Part shown: positions 21,736 through 32,112 of the stretch, one piece after another
Numbering within the stretch: position 1 is the first letter of the stretch
Layout: each line of letters opens with the position of its first letter
Source of the DNA: Typhlomys cinereus
Lineage: Eukaryota > Chordata > Mammalia > Rodentia > Platacanthomyidae
Direction: 5' to 3'
Length of the DNA: 64,000 bases
NCBI GenBank assembly: GCA_023101885.1
Contig: JALPQD010000413.1
Location: 407,650 to 471,649 of the forward strand
The notes under the pieces: model-generated
Seen by the model: the letters and a program-made list of their open reading frames with translations, nothing else
The model's database searches: none
What the model was told of the DNA's origin: nothing
Position numbers and translations under genes: made by a program

Positions 21736-21773
<38 letters not shown>
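21589..21773. repeat. (CT)n polypyrimidine tract
   Basis: About 185 bp of CT repeat with TTTTG interruptions that recur (TCTCTTTTGCTCTCTCTC), so blocks of the tract have themselves been duplicated. The minus-strand frames here are Arg/Glu monotony. Confidence 0.95.
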
Positions 21774-22114
21774 GAATACCTGTCACAATCGGTGACTCTG
21801 GGTAGGCACACTGGCTGTCATCCATGTCCTCGGTGTTCACCATGACTCACTCCCACTGCTATTCGGTCCCTGGGCCTGAGCAAAGGCATGAGGATGTCGC
21901 CATCATCCCAGTACTGCACAAAATAGATCCACTGCCCCAACTCCTGTCCCCCACCTCTTCAACCCCACCCCCACCCCACTCTGCTTTGGTTCCCGACAAT
22001 CACAGATCCTTGCACTTATCCATAGCTCTGAGGTTTGCTTCTTTTGTCCATTTGCATTTGGGACATCCGGTCTTTGGAAGGCATGGTATGTAGGCTCCAC
22101 CAACTGGTTTCTTT
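21774..22114. other. unassigned sequence, no gene seen
   Basis: An 89-codon plus frame overlaps shorter minus frames. No domain or repeat recognised. Confidence 0.4.
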
Positions 22115-22335
22115 TGCCACATCACAGTGTTGAAGGTTGCAAGTCTTTTTATACCTTCATAACCTGGTCTCTTCAGATGAATCAAGCTTCACTGCTTGAT
22201 ATGCTACTGTTTACTTATCCTTCACCGCTGATGGACATCTCCATCATAAAGCTGCCACACACATGCAAATATGTGGTTATGGAGACACACAGTTTAGCTT
22301 TCAGTTCCTGCAGGTAAAGACAAAGGAAATATGAT
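22115..22335 (-). mobile_element. ancient L1 ORF2 end, antisense
   Basis: CACCGCTGATGGACATCTCC and CAGTTTAGCTTTCAGTTCCT match late ORF2 in reverse. It belongs with the longer L1 at 22866-23715; two SINEs separate the parts. Confidence 0.5.
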
Positions 22336-22394
22336 TACAGGACCATGCATCAATATCTTCTGGATCTGAAGTACCCTTCAAAGATGAACATGCT

Positions 22395-22590
22395 AAAAGG
22401 TTTAGTCCTCAGCACGTGGCATTGTGGGGTGATGCTGAAAGCTATGGGAGGCAGGATCTGAGCTTATTCCTGGAACCCATGTAAAGATGGACGGAGAAAA
22501 CTGACTACACAAAGTCGTCCTCTGACCTCCACACATATGCTGACTTCCCCCTGCCCCTGCATACATATCACACACAGCCACACACATACA
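22395..22590 (+). mobile_element. B3/B4-type SINE
   Basis: The 3' part reads GAAAACTGACTACACAAAGT then CGTCCTCTGACCTCCACACA, the usual B3/B4 end, followed by a CA tail at 22591-22610. The 5' head is diverged. Confidence 0.55.
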
Positions 22591-22669
22591 AGCACACACA
22601 CACACACACAAATTACTATTTAAATTAATTAAAATGAGCCCTCCATCATTTAAAATTGCTTAGTTCGGG

Positions 22670-22865
22670 TATGTTGTCAGAACAGCATTCATTGGACTGG
22701 GTGTAATAGCACTTGGATAGTCAAGGCAGAAGAAGATTGTAAGTTTGAATCACCTTAACTACCCAGAAGGCCTCTGTCCCTCAGAAAAAAAAAAAATAAT
22801 AAAATTTAAAAAAAGAAAAAGAATATAGTTTTGTTAAAAAAAAAAAAAAAAAAAAGCCAAACCAT
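22670..22865 (+). mobile_element. B1-like SINE, diverged, with A-rich tail
   Basis: TGGGTGTAATAGCACTTGGA, GTCAAGGCAGAAGAAGATTG and TAAGTTTGAATCACC follow B1 order, then a long A-rich tail reaches 22856. It is heavily diverged. Confidence 0.45.
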
Positions 22866-23715
22866 CCTCCAAAGTGGACCATTTGTGTTCCCAACAGCAC
22901 CGACAAGATCCTGTGGCCCGGCACGAGGTCTTCTCACAGGTGCACGGCAGCGACTCATGGCTCTGGTTGAAATTCCCTGAGCCGCCTGGTGTCTAACATT
23001 TTTCCACAGCCCATGCCTGTTCGCTCCCGGTGCACAATCTTCCTGAGGTGTCTGTTTCCATCATCTTCTAAATTAACTTAACTGGCTTTGCAGTATTGAA
23101 GTTTAAGAGTTATTTGTGTATTTTGGTAACAGTCTTCTATTTGATATGACCCTGGCAAATATTTCCTCCTAATCTCGGGCTTGTCTTTTCATTCTCTTCA
23201 GTGTCTTACATAGGACAAAAGTTTTGAACCATCACGAATCTAACTTACTGGTTCTTTTCTCTCTTCTCCTAGGTTTTGGATCTGAAAAGTTGCCCTTGGT
23301 GACCACCGGAAGTTCTGTGACGTCACCCTTGCAGCCGACTCTGTGCTGCACAGCTGACCTTGGCGAAGCATCTGCGCGTCACCTGGGTGTTCCTACACAG
23401 CTCATTGAACCCGCTATCTTCTTCCCACTGAATTGCCTTTGTTCACGGTCAGAGATGAGCTAACCACACAAGTGCATCTATTCTTGGACTCTGTTCTGTT
23501 CCACTGATCAATCTGTCTGTTCCCAATAATTCACTGCTGTGATTATCTAGCCCTGCAGCATAAGGCCTGAAGTCGGAAGTGTAGGTCTCCTCTGACTTGA
23601 TGGCGCTCCTACGTTACTATGGCAACCATCCTGGGTCCTCAGCTTTCCAATATGAACTTAAGAATCCATCTGATGATCTTCATAAAATAACTTCTGAAAT
23701 TCCTGGCAGTTATAT
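22866..23715 (-). mobile_element. ancient L1 ORF2, antisense
   Basis: In reverse orientation the text follows L1 ORF2 from its late part to upstream: CCATCCTCCAAAGTGGACCA, GGCAAATATTTCCTCCTAAT, GGACAAAAGTTTTGAACC, TTGGACTCTGTTCTGTTCCA and AGTCGGAAGTGTAGGTCTCC. It has many stops and shifts and is a dead copy of a mammalian L1M-like family. Confidence 0.8.
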
Positions 23716-24401
23716 TTTAAAATAACCATAAAATAAATAATTGCATTACTTTGTAGGAAATTGTATTCATTTATGGGTAATTATGTATCTACCTTCTAAT
23801 TTTTGGCTCCTGTAAAACCAATCTTGAACATGCGCTGTAAAATCTAGCTTATCTTCCTATGAAAGTTCCTTGCCCGGGTCTCTGAGCGATGACCAGCTCT
23901 GCCATGGTCTGGGATTCCCACAGGTCACATGCCACCCCACCCACACACTCACGGACCGTGCACCCTCAGCTTAGACAGGGTTTTTCCTCAATGTCGCAGC
24001 TCAGGAACAAAGAGCACAATTTTTAAGTTTTTCTAAGCATGTTTTCAATTCTACATTAAAATAAGTCGAGCCTCCCAGAGTCGGAACAATTAAATTTTAT
24101 ACCTCGTCATAACAAGAATGTTCAAGTAAAGCAGAAAACTTCCTGGCGGGGGGGCTTACAGTGACACCCAGCTGCATGCCTCCCCAAGGACTCCAGATGG
24201 ACTTGGGCCCCTTACAAGGTTGTCACTTAAGTGGCTACACTGTTCAGGAAGCACCCCAGAGCCCTCCTAGAGTAGGTCTCTCTCTACTTGCCTCATCCCA
24301 CTGGTTCAGGAGCCTGGGACTGGGCCACCAGGAAATAAACTGTGCCTTCCAAAGCTCGGGTCCAAGGCCGTCAAAAACAGAAACCATCAGCAAAAGATGC
24401 A
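23716..24401. other. unassigned sequence, no gene seen
   Basis: The AT-rich part at 23995-24130 (with GGAACAATTAAATTTTATAC) is complex and could be conserved. A 139-codon plus frame from 24161 runs into repeat DNA and has no domain. Confidence 0.4.
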
Positions 24402-24640
24402 GATGCTCTTTGACTTATGATGGAGTAACATTCACACACACACATCCTAAGTTCAAGGTGAAACGCACTGAATACTCCCACCTGCCAAACTCCCAGCTCG
24501 GCAACACAGCACACAGCAGAGCCCTTCAGACCTCAGTGCAGTCCACTACCGCTGCCCAGCACAGCCCCCTACTGATTTAGACCACTGTAAAATCAAAACA
24601 ATCAGCATTCAAACCACCGAAAACTGGTAGCTCCTGTACC
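24402..24640 (+). mobile_element. Tigger-like (TcMar) DNA transposon fragment
   Basis: AGATGCTCTTTGACTTATGA, TGGAGTAACATTC and CTAAGTTCAAGGTGAAACGC, then ACCGCTGCCCAGCACAGCC and AATCAGCATTCAAACCACC follow the same old Tigger-related element as 7.2 kb, with the middle partly kept. Confidence 0.5.
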
Positions 24641-24642
24641 CT

Positions 24643-24644
<2 letters not shown>

Positions 24645-24698
<54 letters not shown>

Positions 24699-24700
24699 CT
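24645..24700. repeat. (AC)n microsatellite
   Basis: About 26 AC units with one CGC step near the end. Confidence 0.95.
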
Positions 24701-25304
24701 TTGTCTTTTATCTATCTTTTATCACGCTAGGAAAATTCTCACCTAAGACACTGCTCCTCTGACTCCTACACATTTTATTTCCCAAGGAGCTGCCGCGCCT
24801 TACTTCACGCAACTTACTAGCTCAATAAATACTTCACTAAATGAAATATGAACTGAAGTAATACAGCATTTACTGTTTAAAACATGGAAGAGAGAATCCT
24901 TTCGAAGACCAATTGTTGTATCTGAAGATTCAAATAAACTAAGGGCTCTCTCTAGCAGGGGAGAAAACACAGACAAATGGCAAATAATATTTTTTATTGT
25001 TCTATTGCTTATTGGGTTTTATTGGGCACTTAGCTGTTTAGGACCTAAAAGCTTTTTACCCTTCAGCCTCATGTTGCAAGCCGAAATAATGCGCCGTTGC
25101 CAACGTTTAAGCATTCCTGGATCCTGGCCGGAAACATCAGCAAGAAGTCAGAGATGTCTCTGAGGGCCTGTCCCTCTATAGAAACATCAAAAACACAAGC
25201 AGAAACTGTCAACTTTGTCAGAAGTCAGAACAGTGAAAAGTCTGCAGTCCGCCGAACAAATGCTGAGTCGAGAGAAAGGAATAAGAAAACAGCAAGGGAG
25301 TTTC
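24701..25304. other. unassigned sequence, no gene seen
   Basis: No repeat family recognised. Frames of 76-82 codons at 25097-25445 run on into ID-like DNA and have no domain. Confidence 0.4.
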
Positions 25305-25395
25305 GTGGGCCTTTCTTTGTGGTTGTTTGCTTATTTTGGTGCTGAGGCTCAAACCGGGACCTTTAAACACACTGGCCTTGTTCCCAGTGTAGGAC
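25305..25395 (-). mobile_element. ID-like SINE, antisense
   Basis: GGTGCTGAGGCTCAAACCGG then GACCTTTAAACACACTGGCC is an ID-type B-box and A-box in reverse order, preceded by a T/G-rich tail. Confidence 0.5.
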
Positions 25396-25974
25396 TGATC
25401 CTGGTTCCAAACGAAGCACTGGAGACCGTAGTCTCAGAGAGTTGATGCTTCTCTGTCCCAACCTGTCAGGAAGCTACTAAGACTGACCCAAAACTCAGAA
25501 TGCACGAAGAACAACAGCAGGTTTTCCTGAAAGTCCTCTAAGCAAAAGAACAAACCACAACCGCTGAGACAGAGATTGTCACCAAGGCAGGTTGGACAGT
25601 GAGCAAACCCTTTCAGGGAACACGGAGCATAGAGGAAGAGCTTAGAAAGTCACATGGGTACACGCAGGAGAATTCATGCTCAGAGTCCCAAGTAGCCAAG
25701 GAACCTTCATAGGTACACGATCGGAAGATATAGCGTCACCGGGAAGTGAAGGCCAGGCAGAGTGAAAGCATCCAGGGTCAGCACTGGCCAGAGGTGCTGG
25801 GCGAACATTGGCAGAGTCTCTGCTCCTCCTTCTTTCCCTCCCTCCCATCTCTCTCTCTCTCTTTCCTTTTTCTCCTGAAATTATTAGCTGGACACACTAT
25901 ACAGAGACTTCAGAGGCTGAGTGACAAGGAAAACAGATCTTGCAAGCTACAAGAATAATAACCCATGTATTAAT
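25396..25974. other. unassigned sequence, short CT tract
   Basis: A CT-rich run lies at about 25828-25870. Short frames overlap on both strands. No gene seen. Confidence 0.4.
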
Positions 25975-26125
25975 AATCCACATATTAATCGTTTTTACAG
26001 AAATCAAAGGGCAACTCTGTGGAATCAGTCCTCTCTTTCCACCATGTGGGTTTGGGGAATTGAACTCTGGTCATCAGGCTTGGTGGCAGCCACTCTTAAC
26101 CATCTTGCTGGCCCTAATCCAGCCT
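25975..26125 (-). mobile_element. B3 SINE, antisense
   Basis: GGAATCAGTCCTCTCTTTCC, ACCATGTGGGTTTGGGGAAT, TTGAACTCTGGTCATCAGGC and CATCTTGCTGGCCCTA are the typical B3 text in reverse. Confidence 0.8.
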
Positions 26126-26694
26126 TTTTAACTGTGGGTCACAACCTACAACAGAATGCGAGGCTTACAAAAAAAATCTGGCAACAATAAAATGCATCTG
26201 ATGCGCAAGAACCAAAACTTTATCTAAAATCAAATATGTGATCGCTCTGAGGATTGCTGATGGTACTCACCTATGCAGCATTGTGTGACTTCACTGTAAC
26301 TATCAAGCTGTGTATCTGTAGATTAGATGGCATTAAAAATGTGAATATAGAGACTTCTGTTTGAGATTCTAACTTGGATTTCATTTAAAAAAAAACTGCT
26401 AAGTGAATTCTGTCTTTGGATTAAGACAGAATTCCCAACAAAATCTGAGAACCCTAACCATATTTATGCCATTTTGTTCTATGTATTCATGCAAAGCAGC
26501 AGTTCTCAGTAGTGACAATTATAAAACTGAAACATCAATCAATTTTGAAAAGCACTAAAGATGCTCTACATCCTGCAGCATCAAACATTCAGTCAAGGTT
26601 TAACCCTTCCTTGAAAAACAAGTCATTATTAGAATCTGAATTTGCTTTAGTTTAACAGGTTGCAAAATTACATTTTGTGGTGGTATCAATGTGA
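26126..26694. other. unassigned sequence, possible old hAT/MER pieces
   Basis: 26130-26230 and 26500-26590 loosely resemble old non-autonomous DNA transposons (TTTTAACTGTGGGTCACAAC; AGATGCTCTACATCCTGCAG). The match is too weak to name. Confidence 0.3.
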
Positions 26695-27005
26695 ACTGTC
26701 CCTAAGACACATGTGTGTTTGGATATTTGTTTTCCACCTGTCGTACTGTTTGGAAAGGCTGTAACAAGCAGGAGTCTTGCTGGAGGAAGCATGTCACTGG
26801 GAAGGTCTTGAAGTTTGATAGTCCAACCCTTCTGTGTCCTGGTCCTGTGATGACCCAGACTGGACTCTTTGCCTTCTGCTGTGTTTTCTGGCATAACTGA
26901 ACTGAATCCAGACTGGGACCAGAAGCCAAGGAAAGAACCTTTTCTCCTTTGAGTTGCTGGATCAGAATATTTTCTCACAGCAACAGAAGAGTAACTGTAA
27001 TGTGT
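26695..27005 (+). mobile_element. URR1A-like hAT transposon
   Basis: GTACTGTTTGGAAAGGCTGT, AGGAGTCTTGCTGGAGGAAG, CATGTCACTGGGAAGGTCTT, and at the right end TTCTCACAGCAACAGAAGAG then TAACTGTAAT follow the URR1A pattern. No coding capacity. Confidence 0.65.
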
Positions 27006-27314
27006 GCATCCTGAAGAATTGCTTTAAAATAAATTTCTTTATGATTTATCAACTGCAAGTGTTAATCTGTATGTCTATAAAACTGAGCTCATGAAAGAAA
27101 TGTCTTACGTGAAAAGTGGTCACAAGTGGAAAAAGCTTAAGAAACCCTGGTCTACAACAAGCAAGGATATGTCCAGAAGTGGGGAAATCTGTGCTTCCTA
27201 TCTATCCCTGTTTGACAGGGAAAAAATAGTCCAGTTTTCAACAAAAAATGTGTTAAACATGAAGAAGAAACAAGAAAATACAACCTGTTCACATAAAGAA
27301 CTAACAAAATTTAT

Positions 27315-27750
27315 TCCTGAAGAAACACAGTGTACTAGTTACAGCTTCCTGTTGCTAAACAAGTGCAGGACTTAGACAGCGAAGAGGAATAAGGTTTCAT
27401 TCTTGGTTATACCATCAGCCTGGCAGGACAGCTCAGACCAACATCAGGAGCCAAGGGAACTGGCCACAGCTTATCTACAGAAACAGCTGTGAGGGGCCGT
27501 AGTGCTGCCTTTGCAGTCTGCCTGTACGAGGCAAACTGCCACACCTGCAGTCTGCCTGTAGGCCAAAATACTGAACTCATCCGCCTGCCCAGGAAATAGT
27601 CCCACTCTGACTGTGTGTCTTCCCACATCAATCAGACAATCTATCTCAGGCCCCACCTCAGCTACTCATTCTTCCCAGATGTGCCCAAAGCTCAGCCTTT
27701 AACTGTCAAGTTGTTATCTAAATAAACAGCTAAAGTCAACTGCCTTAAAT
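27315..27750 (-). mobile_element. URR1-like hAT transposon, antisense
   Basis: TACTAGTTACAGCTTCCTGT at the left, then GTTTCATTCTTGGTTATACC, GGAACTGGCCACAGCTTATC, and CTTCCCACATCAATCAGACA with TTTAACTGTCAAGTTG at the right. An internal 14 bp direct repeat (GCAGTCTGCCTGTA at about 27516 and 27557) is present. Confidence 0.6.
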
Positions 27751-27779
27751 ATAATTTTAAAAAAAGAAAAGCATGCACA

Positions 27780-28204
27780 AAGTGGTAGAGAAAACGGGGT
27801 GACAATGTATGAACAAATAGCAATCAACAGAAAATATATGAAAAGGAACCAAATTTCGAGGTTGAAACTACATGGAACTTTTTTTCAAATTTATGAGACT
27901 ACTACTCACTGTTAGATTTGAGTGGCAGAAAAAGAACCAATGAACCTGAAGACAAGACAAGGACTATTATCCAGTCTGTGGAGAATGATGAAAAGAGTGA
28001 AGGAAACAAACACCATACAGCAGATCAGCATCAATACTGAGAAAATGATGCCCCAAATTTGACAAAAGATACAAATCTATATGCACAAGAGGCTGAATGT
28101 TATCTAAAAAAGGTAACTCAAAAATCCACACCAAAACACAAAAACAGACTTTCAAAAGCTAAGGACAAAGAGAGAATCTTAGAGAGGATAAGAAACAATC
28201 AATA
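27780..28204 (+). mobile_element. L1 ORF1 part of a HAL1-like element
   Basis: GACAATGTATGAACAAATAG, TTTGACAAAAGATACAAATC, CAAGAGGCTGAATGTTATCT, AAAGCTAAGGACAAAGAGAG and AATCTTAGAGAGGATAAG follow ancient L1 ORF1. Frames are broken. A B4 SINE splits it from its continuation at 28613. Confidence 0.65.
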
Positions 28205-28612
28205 CTTTTTTCCATTTTCATGTGTATGGGTGTATGGTATGCATATGTGGGTATGCATGTTTGAATGTATGTATAGTGTACATGCATGTGGAAGCACACA
28301 CATATGTTTGTGGTATGCATGTGTGAGGGTGCCTATGTGTGTCCATGAATGTGGTAGTTTGAGGTTAATGTAAGAAATCATCCCAGTCAGTCTTCCATAT
28401 TATTTCAAGAGCCAGAGTCATCAGACAAACCCAGAGCTCATTTGCATGACTAGTCCCTCCAGTCAGATGGCTCTGGGATTCCCAGTCTCTGCCTTTCAGG
28501 CAGGCCACATGTCCACCTCACTTATGTAGGTTCTGGGGATCTGAACTCCCTTGCTCTTGCTAGTGTGACAAGCGCTGGATGCCTGAGCCATCTCCCTAGT
28601 CCAAGAAGCAGC
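28205..28612 (-). mobile_element. B4 SINE, antisense, TG-rich tail
   Basis: A TG/TA-rich left part (28215-28345), then TGTAGGTTCTGGGGATCTGA, ACTCCCTTGCTCTTGCTAGT and GATGCCTGAGCCATCTCCCT at the head end. It sits inside the L1 ORF1 region of the flanking element. Confidence 0.65.
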
Positions 28613-28970
28613 CATCCCCATTCCAGAGTTCTACCACGCGGATGACACCTGAAGCTGGAAAAAAGTGAGCTGGCAATTTTATGAATAAAAAAGAGAAGGA
28701 ACCACATGCCAAGAATTCGGTGGCCTGTAAAAACAATCCTTCGCAAATGAGGAAGAAATGGAGTCCCAGAAAATGTGAGTCCAATGGCATGAGATTTGCA
28801 GGAAGGTAAATCCAAGGGGACAGAATGCAGAATGGTGGGTTCCAGGGGCGAGGAGGGGAGGAAACGGGGAGGAGCTACCGGAGGAGTGTGGGCCGTGCTT
28901 GTGAAGTCAGCGGCTGCTCAGCACTGTCAATCAACACATTCAACGCCATGAATTCGTCACTTTAAAATAC
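28613..28970 (+). mobile_element. continuation of HAL1-like element: ORF1 end to 3' UTR
   Basis: AGCCATCCCCATTCCAGAGT, TCTACCACGCGGATGACACC and AATCCTTCGCAAATGAGGAA match late L1 ORF1. Within a few bases GAATGGTGGGTTCCAGGGGC and TCACTTTAAAATAC follow, the classic L1 3' UTR end. Because ORF2 is missing between them, a half-L1 (HAL1) is inferred. Confidence 0.55.
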
Positions 28971-28975
28971 TTGTT

Positions 28976-29168
28976 TGGGGGTCAGGAAAATAACTCAGTG
29001 GACAAAAAACCACTGAGCCTGGCAACCTGAGTTTGCTTCCCAGAGTCCACACGTGGAAAGAGATAAATGACTTCTGAATGCCATCCTCTGACTCCACTCA
29101 TGTGCCATGGCATGTGTACCCTTTCTCTCTCTCTCTCTTTCTCTCTCTCTCTCACATAGGTAAATAAA
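28976..29168 (+). mobile_element. B3/B2-type SINE
   Basis: GGTCAGGAAAATAACTCAGT (A-box region), CAACCTGAGTTTGCTTCCCA (B-box region), and CTTCTGAATGCCATCCTCTG ACTCC near the 3' end; the tail holds a CT run at 29128-29155. Confidence 0.7.
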
Positions 29169-29844
29169 ATATTTTTAAATAAAATGTTTAGTTTTAGGCT
29201 ATGTGAATCTTGCGTGGTGAATCAATCCCTTCTTGATTTAGCTGTCTGGCCATGTAGGGAGGAGGAACAAGTTTCTAAAAGCTCTTACTCAGATCAACAA
29301 CTAGAAAGCGAGTTTCTCAGCCTTGCCCTTTCTTGGGTCACCCATTCGGCGAAAGTTAGCGGACACAACTAAGCTCCTAAGTGCCCCAGAAATCTAAAAT
29401 GGCTGCTTTGATTTCTACTGGGAGAGTTTCTTTTAGTTCACAGGTTTCAGGATGGTCCAGGGCCGCTAAAATTCTCGGACAGAAAATATGTATCCAGCAG
29501 GCTGCACCAGACTCATATTTATTGCTTGTCAGTTACTTGATTTTGCGTCAGTTTCATCTGGCCCTGTACAACAGATGAATAGCAACGTGGTGATGTTGTT
29601 GGGTAGATTTTCAGTTGCATGTGGAAGGCCGTGTTTTGGTCCATTTGTGCTGAGCTAGGAAAGACCTGAAACTGAGAAGCCCCTACGTAAAGATGTAGTT
29701 GTTCATCACCTAGTATCCTGGGAGGCCCCCTGGCTGCATCACAACTGTCAAAGAAACAGAAAGGAGCTGCTGTGTGCAGAACGGGCCGGCGCATTGGTCA
29801 TCTTGCTTTTTAACAACCCACTTTCAGAAAACTAATTCAAAAGA
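29169..29844. other. unassigned sequence, possible old repeat
   Basis: A 91-codon minus frame at 29519-29794 shows no domain. The text from 29390 to 29800 has the feel of an old interspersed repeat, but I could not place it. Confidence 0.35.
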
Positions 29845-31950
29845 AAAGTAAACTTCTGGGCAAGAAGGTAGATTAGAAGCCACCTCTGTGCTTCTGGATT
29901 TCAAGACAGTGGACCTCAATCCTGTAAGAGAAAGACCTGAAGAAAAAAATAGAAATAAACTTAACTAGGATTTTTCTTTGTAAAGCAGCAGCTAAGAATG
30001 GTCATGATCTGGTACTCAGTTACACCATAGTGCTCCACGGTCTACAGCTCCTCATAGGAAGTGCTCTTCCCTTGTGGGCACAGAGACCACAGAACAGCAT
30101 GATGGAGAGAGATGGCCAGAGCAAAGCTGACTGTGGACAGAGCGAGAGAACTGTGAGGTAGGAGCCTATAGCTGAGACAGGCACCACATGGAAACTCTGG
30201 AGTTAACAACTTGAGAAAGCATCCCATCTTACCAGTGCCCGGGAGGCAGGGAAAGTGAGGCACATCTTCCCAACAGATGGATGAAACACAACAAAGAAAC
30301 TCAAAAAATTTTGAGGAACAAGCCAGTACGACATGCCTGCAGAATTCTCAATGCCAGAAGCGGAAGACAATGAAAAGCTGAAAGCCAGAAAGGTTGCCTA
30401 CCAATGCCAGAGCCCTACTTTCCAAAAAGATAGATGACCACATCAAAGGACAGAAATGGATGAATAACACAAGGAAATCAACTTAGAACCAAGATAAGAA
30501 AAACAGCAGAGTGAAAATGTATGGAAGACCTAACAGAAGACCTAAAACACTATAGCTGCTAGAGGACAACAAAGAGAGAAGGCTTCAATAACAGGTACTA
30601 AGAGCTTTTTTCAAATGATCCTAAAGCACAGGAAAAATTTAAAGGATCAATGAATAGGATTATATGAATTAACAGCTTCTGCGCAGCAAAGGAAATGATT
30701 GAGAGAAGAGCCAACCTATGAAGCAGGATAAAATCTTCACCAATCATAAATCAGATGGAGAATCAGTATCTACAATATACAAAAAACTACAAAAATTAAA
30801 TACCAAAACCCCCACAAACTCTTCCAGTGAATGAATGGGCTAATGAACTGAAGAGAGAGTTCATGAAAGAAGAAATAATGCAAATGGCTGATAAATATTT
30901 GAAAAAAATGTTCGATTTTCTTAGCCTTTGGGAAAATAAAAATTAAAACTATATGGAGATTCTATCCCACCCAATCAGAATGACAAACATAAAGAAAATA
31001 AGTAAGGACAAACAGTGATGAGAATGTGGAGAAAGAGGAATCCCATGCAGGGCTGTGGGAGCATAAACTGTGCAGCAATGTGGAATCTGTGACCCAGTGT
31101 GTGCCTAAAGGACTCTACATTCTATCACAGATATATCTGAACGTCCTCGTTTGTCTCTACACTATTTGCAACAGCTAAGAAACAGAACCTGCTTAACTCC
31201 CCATCAACAATGAATATGGATAATGGATAAACAAAATGTGGTACATATACAAAATAGGATTTCATTGCACAGTAAAGAAAAAAATTAAATCATGAATACT
31301 TTCAGGAAAATAGAATTGGAAATCGCTATATAAAACAAAATAAGCAAGTCTCAAAAAGACTTTCACATTTTCTCTCATGTGTGGATCCTAGATTTCAAAT
31401 ATATATGTATACATATGTATTTTATGTGATATACATGGCTACATGTGCACATATGTGCATTCATGTGAATGTGTATTGGGTGTTGTATGTTCCATGTATA
31501 TTTGCATGTACTTATGAATGTGTAAGCATATGTATGTGCTGTGTGCATGAATATATGCATGTGTTATGTTTGTGTGAATGTGCACATGTTATATACCCAC
31601 AGATACATGTGTATATATATATGTGTGTGTGCATATTATGTGTGCATGTGTGTGCATTCATGTGTATGCATGTATTATATTGCATGCATGTACATGCATA
31701 TGTGTGTTTAGGTCATAAAACAAGGAAGTTAACCATGGGAAGGAAAAAAGAACTTTAAATGGAGAGAAGCAGGTATAGAACACAAGTGACTTGAGAACAG
31801 GAAGTGCTAATGGAGGAGAAAGGAGACCAGAAAGGGGCTGGGAGATGGGAAATAGGACAGGAAGAATCAGCAAAACAGACATGAGTGAACGTGCCATAAT
31901 AAAACTCATTACTTTGCAGGCTAACTTAAAAAGTAGAAAGTAGAACATAA
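29845..31950 (+). mobile_element. L1/HAL1-like element, about 2.1 kb
   Basis: The start GGGCAAGAAGGTAGATTAGA resembles an L1 5' end. About 0.8 kb later the text is already late ORF2 (CAGCTTCTGCGCAGCAAAGG, ATGGATAATGGATAAACAAA). Then comes TCTCATGTGTGGATCCTAGA, a TG/TA-rich section and a 3' UTR ending GTAGAAAGTAGAACA. The endonuclease and RT regions are missing, so an internally deleted or half-L1 form is inferred. All frames are broken. Confidence 0.6.
31390..31715. repeat. TG/TA-rich section within L1 3' UTR
   Basis: Imperfect repeats of ATGTGTGCAT, TGTATGCATG and TATATATG type. Frames here (125 codons plus) are low-complexity. Confidence 0.75.
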
Positions 31951-32039
31951 TTCACTCTGACAAGACCCAACCTCTGCAACAGATAAGCACTAGTTCCATC
32001 ACAAGGGTGGACTTCATGATCTAACTACCTAAAAAAGTA

Positions 32040-32112
32040 AGTAAATCACCCTGTCAGTAAGTGGGCAAAAGGACAGAGTGGATAGTTCTTCAAGGAAGAA
32101 ATATAAATGGCC
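32040..32112 (+). mobile_element. small L1 ORF2 fragment
   Basis: AGTGGGCAAAAGGACAGAGT and GGAAGAAATATAAATGGCCA match late ORF2 of L1. The SINE cluster that follows interrupts it. Confidence 0.5.

Noticed and set aside
21511..21843. 110-codon Arg/Glu-rich frame, minus strand
   Set aside because: It is the CT tract read in reverse.
24161..24580. 139-codon frame, plus strand
   Set aside because: Its second half is a Tigger-like repeat and no domain is visible.
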